Notes: a model not told the origin generated them from the sequence alone. A stretch of 64,000 nt of DNA from Bartonella rattimassiliensis 15908 (GCF_000278215.1 NZ_JH725069.1:1-64000), one strand, 5' to 3'; positions 53,557-64,000 are shown, counted from the stretch's first letter. Numbers and translations are program-made.

Positions 53557-54678
53557 CTATCGAACAATCGTTAAATTCTCTGCTGCACGCGTAATTCCCG
53601 TATAAAGCCAGCGCGCATACATATCACGAAATGCAAAACTTTCATCAAACAAAATGACGTTATTCCATTGAGAACCTTGCGCTTTATGAACAGTTAACGC
53701 ATAGCCGTAATCAAAATCATCATATCGCTTTCTTAATTGCCATGAAATTTCTTGATCAGGATTTTCAAACACTGCTTTTAAAACTTTAATTTTTGCTATC
53801 CCGCGCTCACTGTCTTCTGGTTTCACAAGAAGGTTAATGCTTGGTTTAACTGTCTCTTTTTGTGAAGTCATCACCTTCCATAAAGAGCCATTCAACAAAC
53901 CTTTAGGAGGATCATTTCGCAAACATACAAGCTTATCTCCCGCTTGCGGATAATCTGCTGTAAATCCCTTTAACACACGCAAACGCTGATTATAAAGATG
54001 GCGAGTACGATTAATCCCTACCAATACCTGATCAGCATCCAAAACCAATTGTTGATTAACCTCTTTACGTGTAACAACGCGCGCTTTTCCGTAGTCGCCA
54101 TAAGCAATCTCACGTCCTTCACGCACGTCCATAGCAAGCCGTATAATTGGGTTATCCCGCGCTTGTCGATGAATTTCTGAAAGAAGAAAATCTGGTTCTC
54201 CATTAGAAAAAAAGCCTCCCCCTGATATAGGAGGCAATTGATCTGGATCACCAAGAACAAGAATTGGTGTCCGAAAACTCATTAAATCACGCGCCAACTG
54301 TTCATCAACCATCGAGCACTCATCCACAATAATGAGTTTAGCTTGTGCAGCAGCACTTCTTCGATTCAATGTAAATGTTGGAGCAATAGATTTTTTTCCT
54401 GTGATTTCATCGGAGACTTCTTCTTCCCCACGCGGACAATAAATCAGAGAATGAATAGTACAAGCGTTGCTTGCACCTTTAGAACGCAAAACCTGCGCCG
54501 CCTTACCTGTAAAAGCAGCAAACTGAACAGAACCATCAACTGTCTCTGCGAAATAGCGTGCAAGCGTTGTCTTGCCCGTTCCCGCATAGCCAAAAAGACG
54601 AAAAAGAGGAGAACGCCCTTCTTTCAACCACGCGGCAACAGCCTTCAATGCATTATCCTGTTCCGGCGAAAACTGCAT
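53557..54678 (-). CDS. RecD-like ATP-dependent DNA helicase
   Basis: The product is 373 aa. Superfamily 1 motifs are visible: Q-like start [12 protein letters not shown], Walker [10 protein letters not shown] at 30-38, Walker [21 protein letters not shown], and the C-terminal UvrD_C_2 motif [13 protein letters not shown] followed by YTGITRA. This is the short RecD/Dda-type helicase common in Rhizobiales, not the RecBCD subunit. Its exact role in repair or replication is unknown. pdxJ follows after about 80 bp. Confidence 0.88.
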   Translation of the reverse strand: MQFSPEQDNALKAVAAWLKEGRSPLFRLFGYAGTGKTTLARYFAETVDGSVQFAAFTGKAAQVLRSKGASNACTIHSLIYCPRGEEEVSDEITGKKSIAPTFTLNRRSAAAQAKLIIVDECSMVDEQLARDLMSFRTPILVLGDPDQLPPISGGGFFSNGEPDFLLSEIHRQARDNPIIRLAMDVREGREIAYGDYGKARVVTRKEVNQQLVLDADQVLVGINRTRHLYNQRLRVLKGFTADYPQAGDKLVCLRNDPPKGLLNGSLWKVMTSQKETVKPSINLLVKPEDSERGIAKIKVLKAVFENPDQEISWQLRKRYDDFDYGYALTVHKAQGSQWNNVILFDESFAFRDMYARWLYTGITRAAENLTIVR

Positions 54679-54889
54679 TATTTATCAAGATAAGATTCGC
54701 ATAAAAAGAGCAAGCTTAAAAAAAATACGATCACAAACATTGTCGTTCAAAATTTCGGTTCATAGCATCTAATAACTTTCACAGTGCAATTACCAAGCAT
54801 TATCAATAAGTTTCATAAGAAACATTTCAATAATCTAACTTTTAACTCCACATAAAATATGTATCACTTCTTTTGAAAAAAACTATTAT

Positions 54890-55330
54890 ATATTAGATAA
54901 TATATTGATTTAAAATGATAATTTATTGTTTTGCATGTTGAATAAGAAACCTTCATATCGTAAGATTCTTTCATTTCAAACCCGTTTCATATTGAATCAA
55001 TAAAACTATTCTCTTACCCGTCACAAGCGGAGCTTGCGTATAGGTAATATAATACAATGATAAAAGTGCCTCTTATGAACCATCTCAAGTGCCAAGATTT
55101 AGAACAAAAGGAGCCAACAAAAGTGTGTGATAGTGCCAGATTGCTCCTTCATAAGATAAAGACGGTAATCTACAATGTTATAATTGTTGTAGTTTACGAG
55201 GCTTTTACGTTACACTATTCACAGACATCATTACGAAGAGGACTTAGTGCATTAAGAGATATTTCTATAAAACAGCACGTAAATTGTAACTCCATGGCGT
55301 TCTGTTCTGCATGAAGACTCGCAATCAATA
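54890..55330 (+). pseudogene. Degraded integrase remnant (leader plus N-terminus)
   Basis: The leader matches the intact integrase well (GATTCTTTCATTTCAAA, near 54965-54980), and the AT-rich block TAATATATTGATTTAAAATG precedes it. The start is changed to GTG (55066, GTGCCTCTTATGAACCATC). Arm-domain words recur (TTGCTCCTTCATAAGATAAA, GCATTAAGAGATATTTCT), and the remnant ends near GGCGTTCTGTTCTGC. An 85-residue open frame survives but is not a working domain. Confidence 0.85.
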
Positions 55331-56594
55331 AGGCAAAATATCCTATTTTACAGTAAACATGAATATCCAGCTTAATACAGATGCTTCTATTACATTACAT
55401 ACAATTAGCATTTTAAAAATGATTAAAAAACAAAACCTGAAGTAAATAAAAATTCTTCACTCAAAATTTATCTTTAGATACCAAAGAGTACAATTTTACA
55501 CGCTATATAGATTTCACGGAAAAATCACCTCACTTACACATAAAAATCAAGCCAACCACCGCAAAAAATAAACCAAATATATCAAAAAGATAAAGAATAT
55601 TTTTTAACAAAAACAACAAATCGAATAAACAATCTCAATAAAATCCACCTACTCCAGGAAGTATCCCATAAACCCTTTCTTTTTCTCTTCAATCCTTTCA
55701 ACAAATCAACAACAGACAAACTATATCTTAGTGGATTGAAAAGAAAATAATCACATCACGTCCTAGCGGAACACAGCCCATAAATGCGTTTTATCTTATA
55801 TCTAAAATCGGTATCAGAATTTCAAAAATAGCTCTCAAACTAAACAAATTATGAATTTTTTAAAATATACATCAATGAAACTTTGCTTTCAAAAATGTAA
55901 AACGTGTATGCTTAAACCTCGCATCCCTCATCGTAGTTTCTAGAAAAAAACAAATTACCCCTTATTTTTATAAAAAAGCGTAAATCCATAGAGATCTATT
56001 TTATATAAAGAAATCAAAAAGAAACATGTCATAGCTTAACATAAAATAAAGCCATAAAAATATAAGAAAACACTCAAAACTTTTCTAAAAATCTTCGATA
56101 GTTCTTAAAGAAAGAATTACATAGAAACTTTAAAAAAATAATCTAACCTTATGAATCAAAAGAGTAGTTCTCAAAAAAATATTGTTTTCCAATTGAAATA
56201 GAAAAAACGTTGAAAATATTTATCAACAACAGGCTGTTCACAGCTATAAATAGATCTGAACAAACTGCAATTCTTCTATATATAGGCTTTGGGGTATAGT
56301 TTAGATCAATAAAAAAAGACGGATAAAATCACTCATTAAAAAACAGAAAAAACATAAATTTCAAATAAATATATCTTTCTTCTAATTTAAACTAAAAAAT
56401 ATGCAACAAACTTGAGTCCTAATCTCTATAACGCAAAACACCTTAGACTAAATAATGAACAATATGTCATTGCAAGCAAAAATTTTAACTTCCTCCCTGC
56501 CTGAACAGACAAAGATTTTTAATGCCACCGATCCTACAACAATCTAAATCCCCTTAAACAGCTTTCTCTTTCTAACTGCTTTATGTGCCTAAAC
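55331..56594. other. Long AT-rich intergenic region
   Basis: This is about 1.26 kb with no recognisable gene, RNA or repeat. Stops are dense in all frames. It looks like a former gene region that has decayed beyond recognition. Confidence 0.55.
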
Positions 56595-56880
56595 TAATAG
56601 ATAATATATTTATTAATAATAAATCAAAAGGTTATATCGTATTAATTAAAGTTATTTCTTTATATATCACAAGCAAAATTGTTGTAAAAAAACTATTAAA
56701 ACAAGGAATAAAAATGTTTCTTATAAATAACCTGTGTGCAAACCTATCACAACATTGAGAGCTAGCAAACAATATGGTGATGTAGGCTTATCCTTTCATA
56801 AACTCTACAAATAAATCTTAAATTTTACAGCTAAACCTTGCTTTAGGAATATCCATCACGCCATCTTTTTAAAAATCATA
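56595..56880 (+). pseudogene. Short integrase remnant
   Basis: The leader AT block is at about 56600. AAGGAATAAAAATGTTTCTT with ATG 56714 equals the integrase start (AAAAATGGCTCTTATG). The next 60 bp keep CACAACATTGAGAGCTAGCA and CTTTCATAA from the arm domain. It fades after about 56880. It is broken by stops throughout. Confidence 0.65.
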
Positions 56881-56961
56881 TGTGTAAGGTTTTATATGCC
56901 TTATACCACTATAAACAGTCTTTTTTCCAATACAACGAAATAAAAATAGTCTCTAAAAACG

Positions 56962-56990
56962 ATAAAAAATATCTCCTCAAATGAGGGATA
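56962..56990 (-). terminator. Possible terminator after ilvI
   Basis: On the minus strand CCTC-ATTT-GAGG is followed by AGATATTTTTTATC, about 70 bp past the ilvI stop. The stem is short (4-5 bp), so the call is weak, but it would end the ilvI transcript here. Confidence 0.35.
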
Positions 56991-57054
56991 GAAGGACAAT
57001 TGAAAAGCAGTAACGATCGTAAAATCCCTTCACGATTTAGTTAATATATTCATT

Positions 57055-58854
57055 TTATACAAGAAATTTCCCCTCAGAAGAAATAGCATTTGCAATAGAT
57101 TCTTCGCTTGCTTCATCAGGTAACAACATCTCATTATGAGCGCATCCCGATGGGATCATGGGAAAACAATTTTCCAAATGATAAACACGACAATCGAAAA
57201 GAACAGGCTTATCACAATCAATCATTTTCTGAATTTTATCATCAAGTTCATCTGGTTTTGAACAATGAATCCCTACGGCTCCATAAGCTTTTGCTAATTT
57301 CACAAAGTCAGGCATAGATTCCGTATAAGAATGAGAAAGACGATTACCATGCAGCAATTGCTGCCACTGGCGGACCATTCCCATATACTGATTATTCAAA
57401 ATAAAAATTTTCACTGCTGTATCATGCTGAATTGCTGTTGCAAGTTCTTGAATATTCATCTGAATGGAAGCATCACCAGAAATACACAAAACAAGCGCAT
57501 CAGGATGTGCTATTTGAACACCTATAGCCGCAGGAAGACCATACCCCATAGTTCCAAGACCACCAGAAGTCATCCAATGTTTTGGTTCATCAAAATGATA
57601 ATACTGCGCTGCCCACATCTGATGCTGTCCAACATCCGTTGTAATATAAGCGTGAACATCTTTGGTAAGAGCATACAGCCGTTCAAGAGCATATTGTGGC
57701 ATAATAACATCTTTTTTTTTCATATATGCTAATGAATTACGCGCTTTCCAATGATTAATTTGTGTCCACCATGTTTTACGACTTTCTTTATCGAACTTTG
57801 CTTGATGCATATGCAAATGTTGCATTATATCTGCCAAAATATGTGCCACATCACCAATAATTGGAACTTCTGCTTTTACGATTTTATTAATTGAAGAAGG
57901 ATCAATATCAATATGAATAATACGCGCATGAGGTGCAAATACATCAAGGCGTCCCGTAATACGGTCATCAAATCTTGCTCCAATAGCTAGCATGACATCA
58001 CAATCATGCATAGCCATATTAGCCTCATAGGTTCCATGCATTCCCAGCATTCCCAGCCAATTTTTGCCAGAAGCAGGATAAGCACCAAGCCCCATGAGTG
58101 TTGAAGTAATCGGAAAATCTCCTAATTGCACTAAATTACGCAAAAGCTGTATAGCTTCCATCCCCGATGAAATAACTCCGCCACCAGAATAAATAACAGG
58201 ACGTTTTGCCTCAACTAAAAGAGAAACAGCAGATCCAATAGCCTTAGTATTCCCTTTCAACGATAGAGAAGATGGCAAAGACTCCTGAACTTGAGGTGCT
58301 CTATAAAATCCTGAAGCAAATTGAACATCCTTAGGAATATCAATCAACACCGGTCCTGGACGCCCTAATTGAGCAAGAGAAAAAGCTTCATGAATAATTT
58401 CCGCAAGATCATTGACATTTTTAACCAGCCAATTACGCTTCGTACAAGGTTTTGTAATACCAACCGTATCAGCTTCTTGAAAGCCATTTGTTCCAATTAT
58501 CGTTGTCGGTACCTGACCAGAAAAACAAACAAGAGGTATAGAATCCATGAGGGCATCTTGCAAAGGTGTAACAGCATTTGTTGCACCTGGACCAGAAGTT
58601 ACAAGCATAACCCCTACTTTTCCAGTACTGCGCGCGTAACCTTCAGCCGCATGCCCTGCTGCTTGTTCATGGCGTACTAAAATATGTTGGAGTATATTTT
58701 GATGATAAAGAACATCAAAAATAGGTAAAACTGCCCCACCAGGATAACCAAAAATATGTTTAACCCCTTGATCTATAAGAGCCTGAACCACTATTTCAGC
58801 TCCTGACATTATTTTTCCATCTGTACTCTCTTGCTGGCTTGGATTATTTCTCAT
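57055..58854 (-). CDS. ilvI: Acetolactate synthase large subunit
   Basis: The product is 599 aa from the ATG at 58854; a GTG 9 bp earlier and an internal ATG ([11 protein letters not shown]) are alternatives. It joins two pyruvates, or pyruvate and 2-oxobutyrate, in branched-chain amino-acid synthesis. The catalytic glutamate lies in [18 protein letters not shown], and the ThDP motif is [15 protein letters not shown] ... NN. The C-terminus is intact. No small-subunit gene (ilvH) is adjacent; 1.7 kb of non-coding DNA follows. Confidence 0.93.
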   Translation of the reverse strand: MRNNPSQQESTDGKIMSGAEIVVQALIDQGVKHIFGYPGGAVLPIFDVLYHQNILQHILVRHEQAAGHAAEGYARSTGKVGVMLVTSGPGATNAVTPLQDALMDSIPLVCFSGQVPTTIIGTNGFQEADTVGITKPCTKRNWLVKNVNDLAEIIHEAFSLAQLGRPGPVLIDIPKDVQFASGFYRAPQVQESLPSSLSLKGNTKAIGSAVSLLVEAKRPVIYSGGGVISSGMEAIQLLRNLVQLGDFPITSTLMGLGAYPASGKNWLGMLGMHGTYEANMAMHDCDVMLAIGARFDDRITGRLDVFAPHARIIHIDIDPSSINKIVKAEVPIIGDVAHILADIMQHLHMHQAKFDKESRKTWWTQINHWKARNSLAYMKKKDVIMPQYALERLYALTKDVHAYITTDVGQHQMWAAQYYHFDEPKHWMTSGGLGTMGYGLPAAIGVQIAHPDALVLCISGDASIQMNIQELATAIQHDTAVKIFILNNQYMGMVRQWQQLLHGNRLSHSYTESMPDFVKLAKAYGAVGIHCSKPDELDDKIQKMIDCDKPVLFDCRVYHLENCFPMIPSGCAHNEMLLPDEASEESIANAISSEGKFLV

Positions 58855-58904
58855 TTTCCCCACTTACCTATTTAATAAGACAATAAAAAAACTAACAGAG
58901 CCCA

Positions 58905-58927
58905 CAAAAAAAGGCCCCGAAGGAGCC
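58905..58927 (-). terminator. Attenuator-like hairpin in the ilvI leader
   Basis: On the minus strand GGCTCC-TTC-GGGGCC is followed by eight T, 50 bp before the ilvI start. It lies between miaA and ilvI and could be the miaA terminator or an ilvI attenuator. The Ile/Leu-rich leader ORF just upstream supports attenuation. Confidence 0.7.
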
Positions 58928-59004
58928 TATTACACAACGTATATTGTATGATTACCCCCCATTATTCCAATACATAAAATATATAAAAACACTCCTTATA
59001 CCCC

Positions 59005-59037
59005 TTACAGAGGGATTTTTAATTCTAATGATATCAT
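59005..59037 (-). promoter_or_regulatory. Candidate leader peptide of ilvI (MISLELKIPL)
   Basis: This is a ten-codon minus-strand ORF with two Ile and three Leu codons, ending about 77 bp before the terminator hairpin. This is the expected layout of branched-chain amino-acid attenuation. The ribosome site is weak (AAGGAA about 15 bp upstream), so it is a hypothesis. Confidence 0.35.
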
Positions 59038-59107
59038 TCGTCAATAAAAAATTCCTTCTTTACGAATTATCTTGCACAACTTTTCTGCGAAACTCCAGTT
59101 TTTTTCA

Positions 59108-59980
59108 TCAAGAAGTAAGCATCCATTCCTCATCAAATTGATGACGAAACCATGTCATTTGTCTTTTTGCATATCTCCTCGTTTGTGTTTTTACCGCTTC
59201 AAGAGCATTTTCGAAGCTTCTATATCCATCCAAATAAGCTATAAATTCAGGTATACCAATGGCCTTCATCGCTGGTAAAGAAGAAGAAAGCATAAGATTC
59301 TTCATGGCCACCACCTCTTCTAAAGCACCTCTTTCAATCATAGAATCCAAACGTTTATGAATGCGTTCATAAAGCAGAGAACGAGGTGGCATGAGAAGAA
59401 TTTTTTCTGCAAAATTCGACGTAATGAGAGGCGTTGTTTTTTGCTTCTGCCACCAACTGAGCTTCTCACCGGTTGCATCATAAACTTCCAAAGCACGGAC
59501 AATACGCTGTCCATCTTGCGAAGAAATCTTTTCAGCAACAACAGCATCAATCTGTAACAAGTGGCGATAAAGACTTTCAGATCCCTCTTTATTAAGCAGC
59601 AAACGCCATTTCTTGCGCACAACATCTGGAACATGAGGGATTTCAGAAATCCCCTCCAAAAGAGCACGAAAATAAAGCCCCGTTCCCCCCACAAAAATAA
59701 CTGATCTCAAAGGAAACGTGGCCAATAATTGCTCAACATCACACAACCATTGTCCTACCGAATAATTCAAAGTAGGGCTCACATGACCATAAAGATAATG
59801 TGGAACAATTACGGTATCAATCTCCATCGGCCGTGCCGTTAAAATATTTAAAACGTCATAAACCTGCATTGAATCAGTGTTAATAATGAGAGCATTTCTT
59901 TCTTGAGCCATTTGCAAAGCAAGTTCTGATTTCCCACTTGCTGTGGGCCCTGCTATCAATGTAATAGTTCTCTGTGTCAT
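59108..59980 (-). CDS. miaA: tRNA dimethylallyltransferase
   Basis: The product is 290 aa from the ATG at 59980 (MTQRTITLIAGPTASGKSELAL). It adds the isopentenyl group to A37 of tRNAs reading UNN codons. The P-loop GPTASGKS, NTDSMQVYD, GGTGLYFRALL and the C-terminal QTRRYAKRQMTWFR are all intact. It lies upstream of ilvI as in other Rhizobiales. Confidence 0.96.
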   Translation of the reverse strand: MTQRTITLIAGPTASGKSELALQMAQERNALIINTDSMQVYDVLNILTARPMEIDTVIVPHYLYGHVSPTLNYSVGQWLCDVEQLLATFPLRSVIFVGGTGLYFRALLEGISEIPHVPDVVRKKWRLLLNKEGSESLYRHLLQIDAVVAEKISSQDGQRIVRALEVYDATGEKLSWWQKQKTTPLITSNFAEKILLMPPRSLLYERIHKRLDSMIERGALEEVVAMKNLMLSSSLPAMKAIGIPEFIAYLDGYRSFENALEAVKTQTRRYAKRQMTWFRHQFDEEWMLTS

Positions 59981-60634
59981 GAATAGCAATTCCTACCAAT
60001 CAGCAACTTATTGCAACATGCATGACTGGCTGCAAAGCTCCTTTATTTTCTCTCCATCATCATAAAGTAAAAACTTTAAACAAAAATATGAAAAAAATTT
60101 CTTTTTAAGACAAAGAAAATCCTATGAAAATTATAAAAAAGAAAAAATAAATTTAATAACAACATCAAAGAGTATTCAAAACATTTTTTGCTATCATAAT
60201 TTGACAATACCCACAGCTATAATAATTCTGTCCGTTAAGCCATTAAAAAACACTCTTTGTCATTATTTATGAAAATAATACTGAGTTTAACTTATAAAAT
60301 CAAATATCTTTATTTTTTCTATAAAAACAGCATGTTACTCTGATTTATAATAAGATCATCAGAAATTATCTTCTTCATGCTCTTGTTTTTATCACTGTTT
60401 TTTCATTCATCACTAAGAAAGGTATAAATATATAACTTATTGAGGGATAATATGATTCTTTTTTCAGGATGACTTTTTCAAACTGAAGTAAAAAAACGTT
60501 GTCTATAGCACGATGTTGAAAATCCCATTGGGTAACACATTATTATAATGGCATTTTGCAATTTAATTGAGAGTCACCAATTTCCTATGATTTCTTTATT
60601 TTTTCCTTCTCATAAAATATCATATCAATACCAT
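59981..60634. other. Intergenic region, no gene seen
   Basis: This is about 650 bp of AT-rich DNA. In many Rhizobiales serB lies between miaA and degP; no serB-like frame is recognisable here. Confidence 0.45.
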
Positions 60635-60880
60635 TGATTTGCACATCAAAAACAAAGAGGAAAATCGACTGAAGAAAGGTGTACAAATATCTCTTATACA
60701 GCATTTAAAAGCCTAAGCTGTTGGCAAGATTGAGAAATGGCAAATACTGTACAGTGCCAATACTATAGCGGTGCCAACTTTTCTTTTTATTCAGCGTAAA
60801 AATACAATAGTTTCCAATGGATTTTATGTTACACAATCCATATTCTATTGTGAAATGATCCTAAATATTAGAGATTACAT
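60635..60880 (+). pseudogene. Short integrase remnant
   Basis: GAAGAAAGGTGTACAAATAT is followed by CTCTTATACAGC, then GTTGGCAAGATTGAGAAATG and GGCAAATACTG. These match the start and first 20 codons of the integrase, with the start codon changed to ATA at 60687. CAATGGATTTTATG and ATTGTGAAATGATCC further on match residues about 45-60. No long frame is left. Confidence 0.65.
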
Positions 60881-60943
60881 GCCTGAATTGCAAAATACCC
60901 ATATATTAAGCCTGATAAAAAATAAAAATCTAATTTTCAAACA

Positions 60944-62479
60944 TCAATCCATTAGGATCGTTACGAATCGTAACTCTCCATCTGGACGCGCTACGATAAA
61001 TAGAGCATTTTTGCGTCCAGCTTCACGTAATTTATGAATACGTTTTTTAACCTCATCAATTGTTGTGACAGAACTTTGATTGATATCAACAATCACTTCA
61101 CCAACGCGAATACGCTTTTTATCCGCTGCACTATTTTGTGTAACAGATGTCACCACCAATCCTTGAAGCTTATCTGAAATTGAATAACGATGCCGCAAAT
61201 CCTCTGTGAGTTCAGATAAGGTCATTCCCACAAATTGCATTGTCATGTTTTTCGACAGATCATTGTTTTTTTTATTATCAACACCTTCTTCTGTATCTTC
61301 ATTTGCATCTGTTTCAATCAAACGTCCAAGCTTCACTTGTACTGTTTTTTCTTGCCCATTTCGTAAAATAGTAACTTCCATCACCTTTCCTTCTGAGCTC
61401 TCTGCAACTAAACGCGGCAAATCACGCGCATGCTTAATTTTAGAATTCCCAAAAGAAAGAATAACATCTCCAGTTTGCAACTGGCTATTATCGACATTAT
61501 TTTCTTCCGTATGCTCTATTTTACCAGCCACCAATGCTCCTACAGCATTATTCAGTTTTAAACTTTTTGCAATATCCTCTGTCACTGGCTGAATACGAAT
61601 AGCTAACCAACCACGCCTTATTTCTCCAAAATCACGCAATTGATTAATAACAGAAAGAGCCATATCTGATGGAATAGCAAACCCAATACCTATAGATCCT
61701 CCAGAAGGTGAAACAATTGCTGTATTAATGCCAATAACTTCACCATTTCTATCAAATAACGGACCACCAGAATTGCCCCGATTAATCGCTGCATCTGTTT
61801 GAATAAAATTATCATAGGGACCAGCATTAAGATCACGGTTACGTGCAGAAATAATGCCAACCGTCACACTCCCACCAAAACCATAAGGGTTACCAATAGC
61901 CATCACCCAATCACCAATACGCGCCTTTTTTGAGTCACCAAAACGCACAGCTTTCAATTTTTTATTTCCTGCATCAACTTGAAGCAATGCCAAATCAGTT
62001 TTGCTATCCTTACCAAGAAGCTTTGCCTTTAATTTTGTACCATCCGTAAAATTAACTTCAATATCATCAGCATCAACGATAACATGATAATTTGTAACAA
62101 TAATCCCTTTTTGTGCATCAATTACAAAACCAGATCCCAAAGAACGCACCTTTTGGAATTGGCCATCTTTCTGACCATCTTTTGGTGTAAAAAAGTCGCT
62201 AAAATATTCCTCCAACAATGAATTTTTTGGGATAACGGGTACGGAAGCATTTTCATCCTGTTCTGTTCCTTCAACAGTCTGTGCCGTAGAAATATTTACA
62301 ACAGTCTCCAAAAGCTCAGAAGCTAAATCAGGAATAGAAAGCAGTACCTTACTTGTTTCTGCACCCCAAGAAAAACTCGCTGATCCTGATAGAAAAAAAA
62401 TCCCACAAAAAACAACTTTTGTAATAAAAGACTTTAAAAACGTATTTTTACTCACGACACTTCTATCCATGACATGCAT
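60944..62479 (-). CDS. degP: DegP/HtrA-type periplasmic serine protease
   Basis: The product is 511 aa. An N-terminal signal or anchor (about 10-40) is followed by the trypsin-like domain with H132 (TNYHVI), D162 (TDLALL) and S237 (NRGNSGGP). Two PDZ domains follow (about 295-385 and 415-505). It degrades damaged envelope proteins; in Bartonella and Brucella relatives HtrA is a stress and virulence-associated antigen. It is encoded just downstream of hflK-hflC, the standard order. The start ATG at 62479 has a weak ribosome site; an ATG three codons later is possible. Confidence 0.95.
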   Translation of the reverse strand: MHVMDRSVVSKNTFLKSFITKVVFCGIFFLSGSASFSWGAETSKVLLSIPDLASELLETVVNISTAQTVEGTEQDENASVPVIPKNSLLEEYFSDFFTPKDGQKDGQFQKVRSLGSGFVIDAQKGIIVTNYHVIVDADDIEVNFTDGTKLKAKLLGKDSKTDLALLQVDAGNKKLKAVRFGDSKKARIGDWVMAIGNPYGFGGSVTVGIISARNRDLNAGPYDNFIQTDAAINRGNSGGPLFDRNGEVIGINTAIVSPSGGSIGIGFAIPSDMALSVINQLRDFGEIRRGWLAIRIQPVTEDIAKSLKLNNAVGALVAGKIEHTEENNVDNSQLQTGDVILSFGNSKIKHARDLPRLVAESSEGKVMEVTILRNGQEKTVQVKLGRLIETDANEDTEEGVDNKKNNDLSKNMTMQFVGMTLSELTEDLRHRYSISDKLQGLVVTSVTQNSAADKKRIRVGEVIVDINQSSVTTIDEVKKRIHKLREAGRKNALFIVARPDGELRFVTILMD

Positions 62480-62633
62480 TTAATCAAAGCCGTAAAAAGC
62501 CTTACTCAATTTATTATATAAATTATTATACAAAATCAGTATGACTTAGCATATTCTTACATTCATCATAAAAATAAGCAGCTATAGAACATACTCCTTA
62601 TACGAAATAGTATCCTCAATATATCGGTTTCAT

Positions 62634-63569
62634 CTATTCCCCAGCGGATTTTGAATCAGTTTTGCTCAAACTAGGACTCATTGTTGATGAAAGTTTTTCC
62701 TTTGCTTGCAAGGAATTTCGAAAATAGAAAAAGAAATCTTCATTTGGCGAAATGACCATCGGCATTTTTTCTAAATTCTTATACTGTTCCATTGCTAACC
62801 AAAAGTCATAAAAAGATGGATTAGCTTCCCGTGCATTCAATAAAATACGAATGCTTTCAGCCTGTCCTTCACCCCGAGTAATTTCAGCATCACGCTTTGC
62901 AGCTGCCACAATCTCTTCATATTCACGATTTGCTTCTGCTACGATACGATCTCGTTCTTGTTGCCCACGCGCCCGAATATTTTCTGCAGCAGCTTCCCGT
63001 TCAGCAGCCATTTGTCGATAAACATCTTCTGAAACAGCATCGGTTAAATCAGTTTTTCGAATACGTACATCAACAATAGTAATACCCAGGGAACCTGCAT
63101 CTATCGAAAATTGCCGTTGCACCTCAGCCATCATCGCACCTCGCTCATCTGATAAGGCTGCTTTAAATTCTCGCTTACCATAAACAGCGCGCAAAGCATC
63201 AATAAAACGGGGAGCAAGATTTTCACGTGCTGCAATTTGTGGACGCCCTGATGCAATACGTTGTAAAAACATTTTTGGATCCGTAATACGATAAATAAAG
63301 AACGCATCCACCTCATAATAAGCACCACCACTAACTTGCACAGATTGCGTAGGAACATCGTAACGCAACAACCGATTATCCACTACAATCATCTTATCCA
63401 CAAAGGGCATTTTCACATAAATTCCAGGGTTAGACTCTACCTTAACGATTTGTCCAAAACGCTTAATTGCCACTTGTTGACGAGGATAAACAATAAAAAG
63501 TGACGTCCATAAAATGATTAAAAGAACCGTTAGGCTACTAAAAATAAACAAAAAACGAGACTGCTGCAT
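62634..63569 (-). CDS. hflC: HflC, membrane protease-complex subunit
   Basis: The product is 311 aa. An N-terminal transmembrane helix (FLFIFSSLTVLLIILWTSLFIVYP) is followed by a band-7/SPFH domain (QQVAIKRFGQIVKVESNPGIYVKMPFVD) and a long charged helix (AAEREAAAENIRARGQQERDRIVAEA). With HflK it forms a cage that restrains FtsH. It starts 2 bp after the hflK stop. Confidence 0.95.
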   Translation of the reverse strand: MQQSRFLFIFSSLTVLLIILWTSLFIVYPRQQVAIKRFGQIVKVESNPGIYVKMPFVDKMIVVDNRLLRYDVPTQSVQVSGGAYYEVDAFFIYRITDPKMFLQRIASGRPQIAARENLAPRFIDALRAVYGKREFKAALSDERGAMMAEVQRQFSIDAGSLGITIVDVRIRKTDLTDAVSEDVYRQMAAEREAAAENIRARGQQERDRIVAEANREYEEIVAAAKRDAEITRGEGQAESIRILLNAREANPSFYDFWLAMEQYKNLEKMPMVISPNEDFFFYFRNSLQAKEKLSSTMSPSLSKTDSKSAGE

Positions 63570-63571
63570 TA

Positions 63572-64000
63572 TTAGCGACCTCCAGAAATATGAGAATCCA
63601 AGAACGATGTAGAACGTGCTGATGGTTTTTTTACTTTTTCTGATAAATTGTTATGCAGCAATTCGTTCAAAGGAAGATACGGCACCATTGGAGAATTAAT
63701 TTGATCGAGAAGCAATTTATTTGGTGAAGAGAAGATACGCCCCATCGTCTCCATATAAAGGCGATAACGTGCAGCCTCTGGGGAAATAGCAGCCTCACGT
63801 GCTATAGCTTGAAAACGTTCAGCACGACCTGTTGCCTCTTCAACCATTTGTGCTTTTTCACCTTTTGCGATTTCCCGTGTACGGGAAGCTTCACCATTTG
63901 CTAAACCAATTTTCGTAAAACGCACACGATTTCCTTCTTCAATCATTCTCCCGCGTTCTTGTTCTGCCTGCTGAACAGAATTAAACGCAGCAGCAACCTT
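63572..64000 (-). CDS. hflK: HflK, partial (5' end outside window)
   Basis: The visible C-terminal 142 residues read from KVAAAFNSVQQAEQERGRMIEEGNRV and RTREIAKGEKAQMVEEATGRAERFQAIAREA to YLPLNELLHNNLSEKVKK. This is the end of the SPFH helix of HflK and its low-complexity tail. The partner HflC is encoded directly downstream. The N-terminal membrane helix and the gene start lie beyond the right edge. Confidence 0.93.
   Translation of the reverse strand, partial: KVAAAFNSVQQAEQERGRMIEEGNRVRFTKIGLANGEASRTREIAKGEKAQMVEEATGRAERFQAIAREAAISPEAARYRLYMETMGRIFSSPNKLLLDQINSPMVPYLPLNELLHNNLSEKVKKPSARSTSFLDSHISGGR

Noticed and set aside
56595-56880. ilvH remnant downstream of ilvI
   Set aside because: No ACT-domain words were found on the minus strand; the recognisable sequence there is an integrase remnant on the plus strand.

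Overview
This AT-rich window carries an alphaproteobacterial chromosome segment that I read as Bartonella (Rhizobiales). The reasons are the Rhizobiales gene orders (recA-alaS, pcm-tolC-popZ-valS, hflK-hflC-degP, rplQ-degP-rarA), cyclic glucan exporter NdvA, the short LID-less adenylate kinase, low G+C and long decaying non-coding stretches. The species cannot be fixed from the sequence.

Region 1 (1-8.2 kb) is an accessory zone. It has a partial AlpA-like HTH gene at the left edge, an apparently intact tyrosine integrase, and a frameshifted 5' fragment of glpD cut off at the integrase leader. A DsbA-like exported protein and accB-accC follow, then tRNA-Thr and a decayed phage-like block: an excisionase-like HTH, broken DUF488, broken YqaJ exonuclease, and two convergent integrase remnants. 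Region 2 (8.2-20 kb) holds rluC, ndvA, alaS, recA, rarA and a DegP-type protease. Region 3 (19.9-38.8 kb) is one minus-strand str/S10/spc/alpha array, rpsL-rpsG-fusA-tuf-rpsJ through secY-adk-rpsM-rpsK-rpoA-rplQ. A good promoter lies about 260 bp upstream of rpsL, with hairpins after rpsM and rplQ.

Region 4 (38.9-50.9 kb) has xthA, a four-gene polar amino-acid ABC transporter, a clear exoR pseudogene, valS, popZ, tolC, pcm, and divergent tRNA-Cys and tRNA-Asn. Region 5 (50.9-64 kb) alternates conserved genes (pdxJ, RecD-like helicase, ilvI, miaA, degP, hflC, partial hflK) with long AT-rich gaps that hold further integrase remnants and a broken XRE regulator.

The main unexpected signal is one integrase family scattered as at least seven 5'-end remnants besides the intact copy. 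Each keeps the leader and/or the N-terminal arm region, and none shows a catalytic domain. Other points of interest are the decayed exoR, which in relatives restrains the ChvG/ChvI (BatS/BatR-type) system, the glpD stub, ilvI with no adjacent small-subunit gene, and an attenuator-like hairpin with an Ile/Leu-rich leader ORF in front of ilvI.
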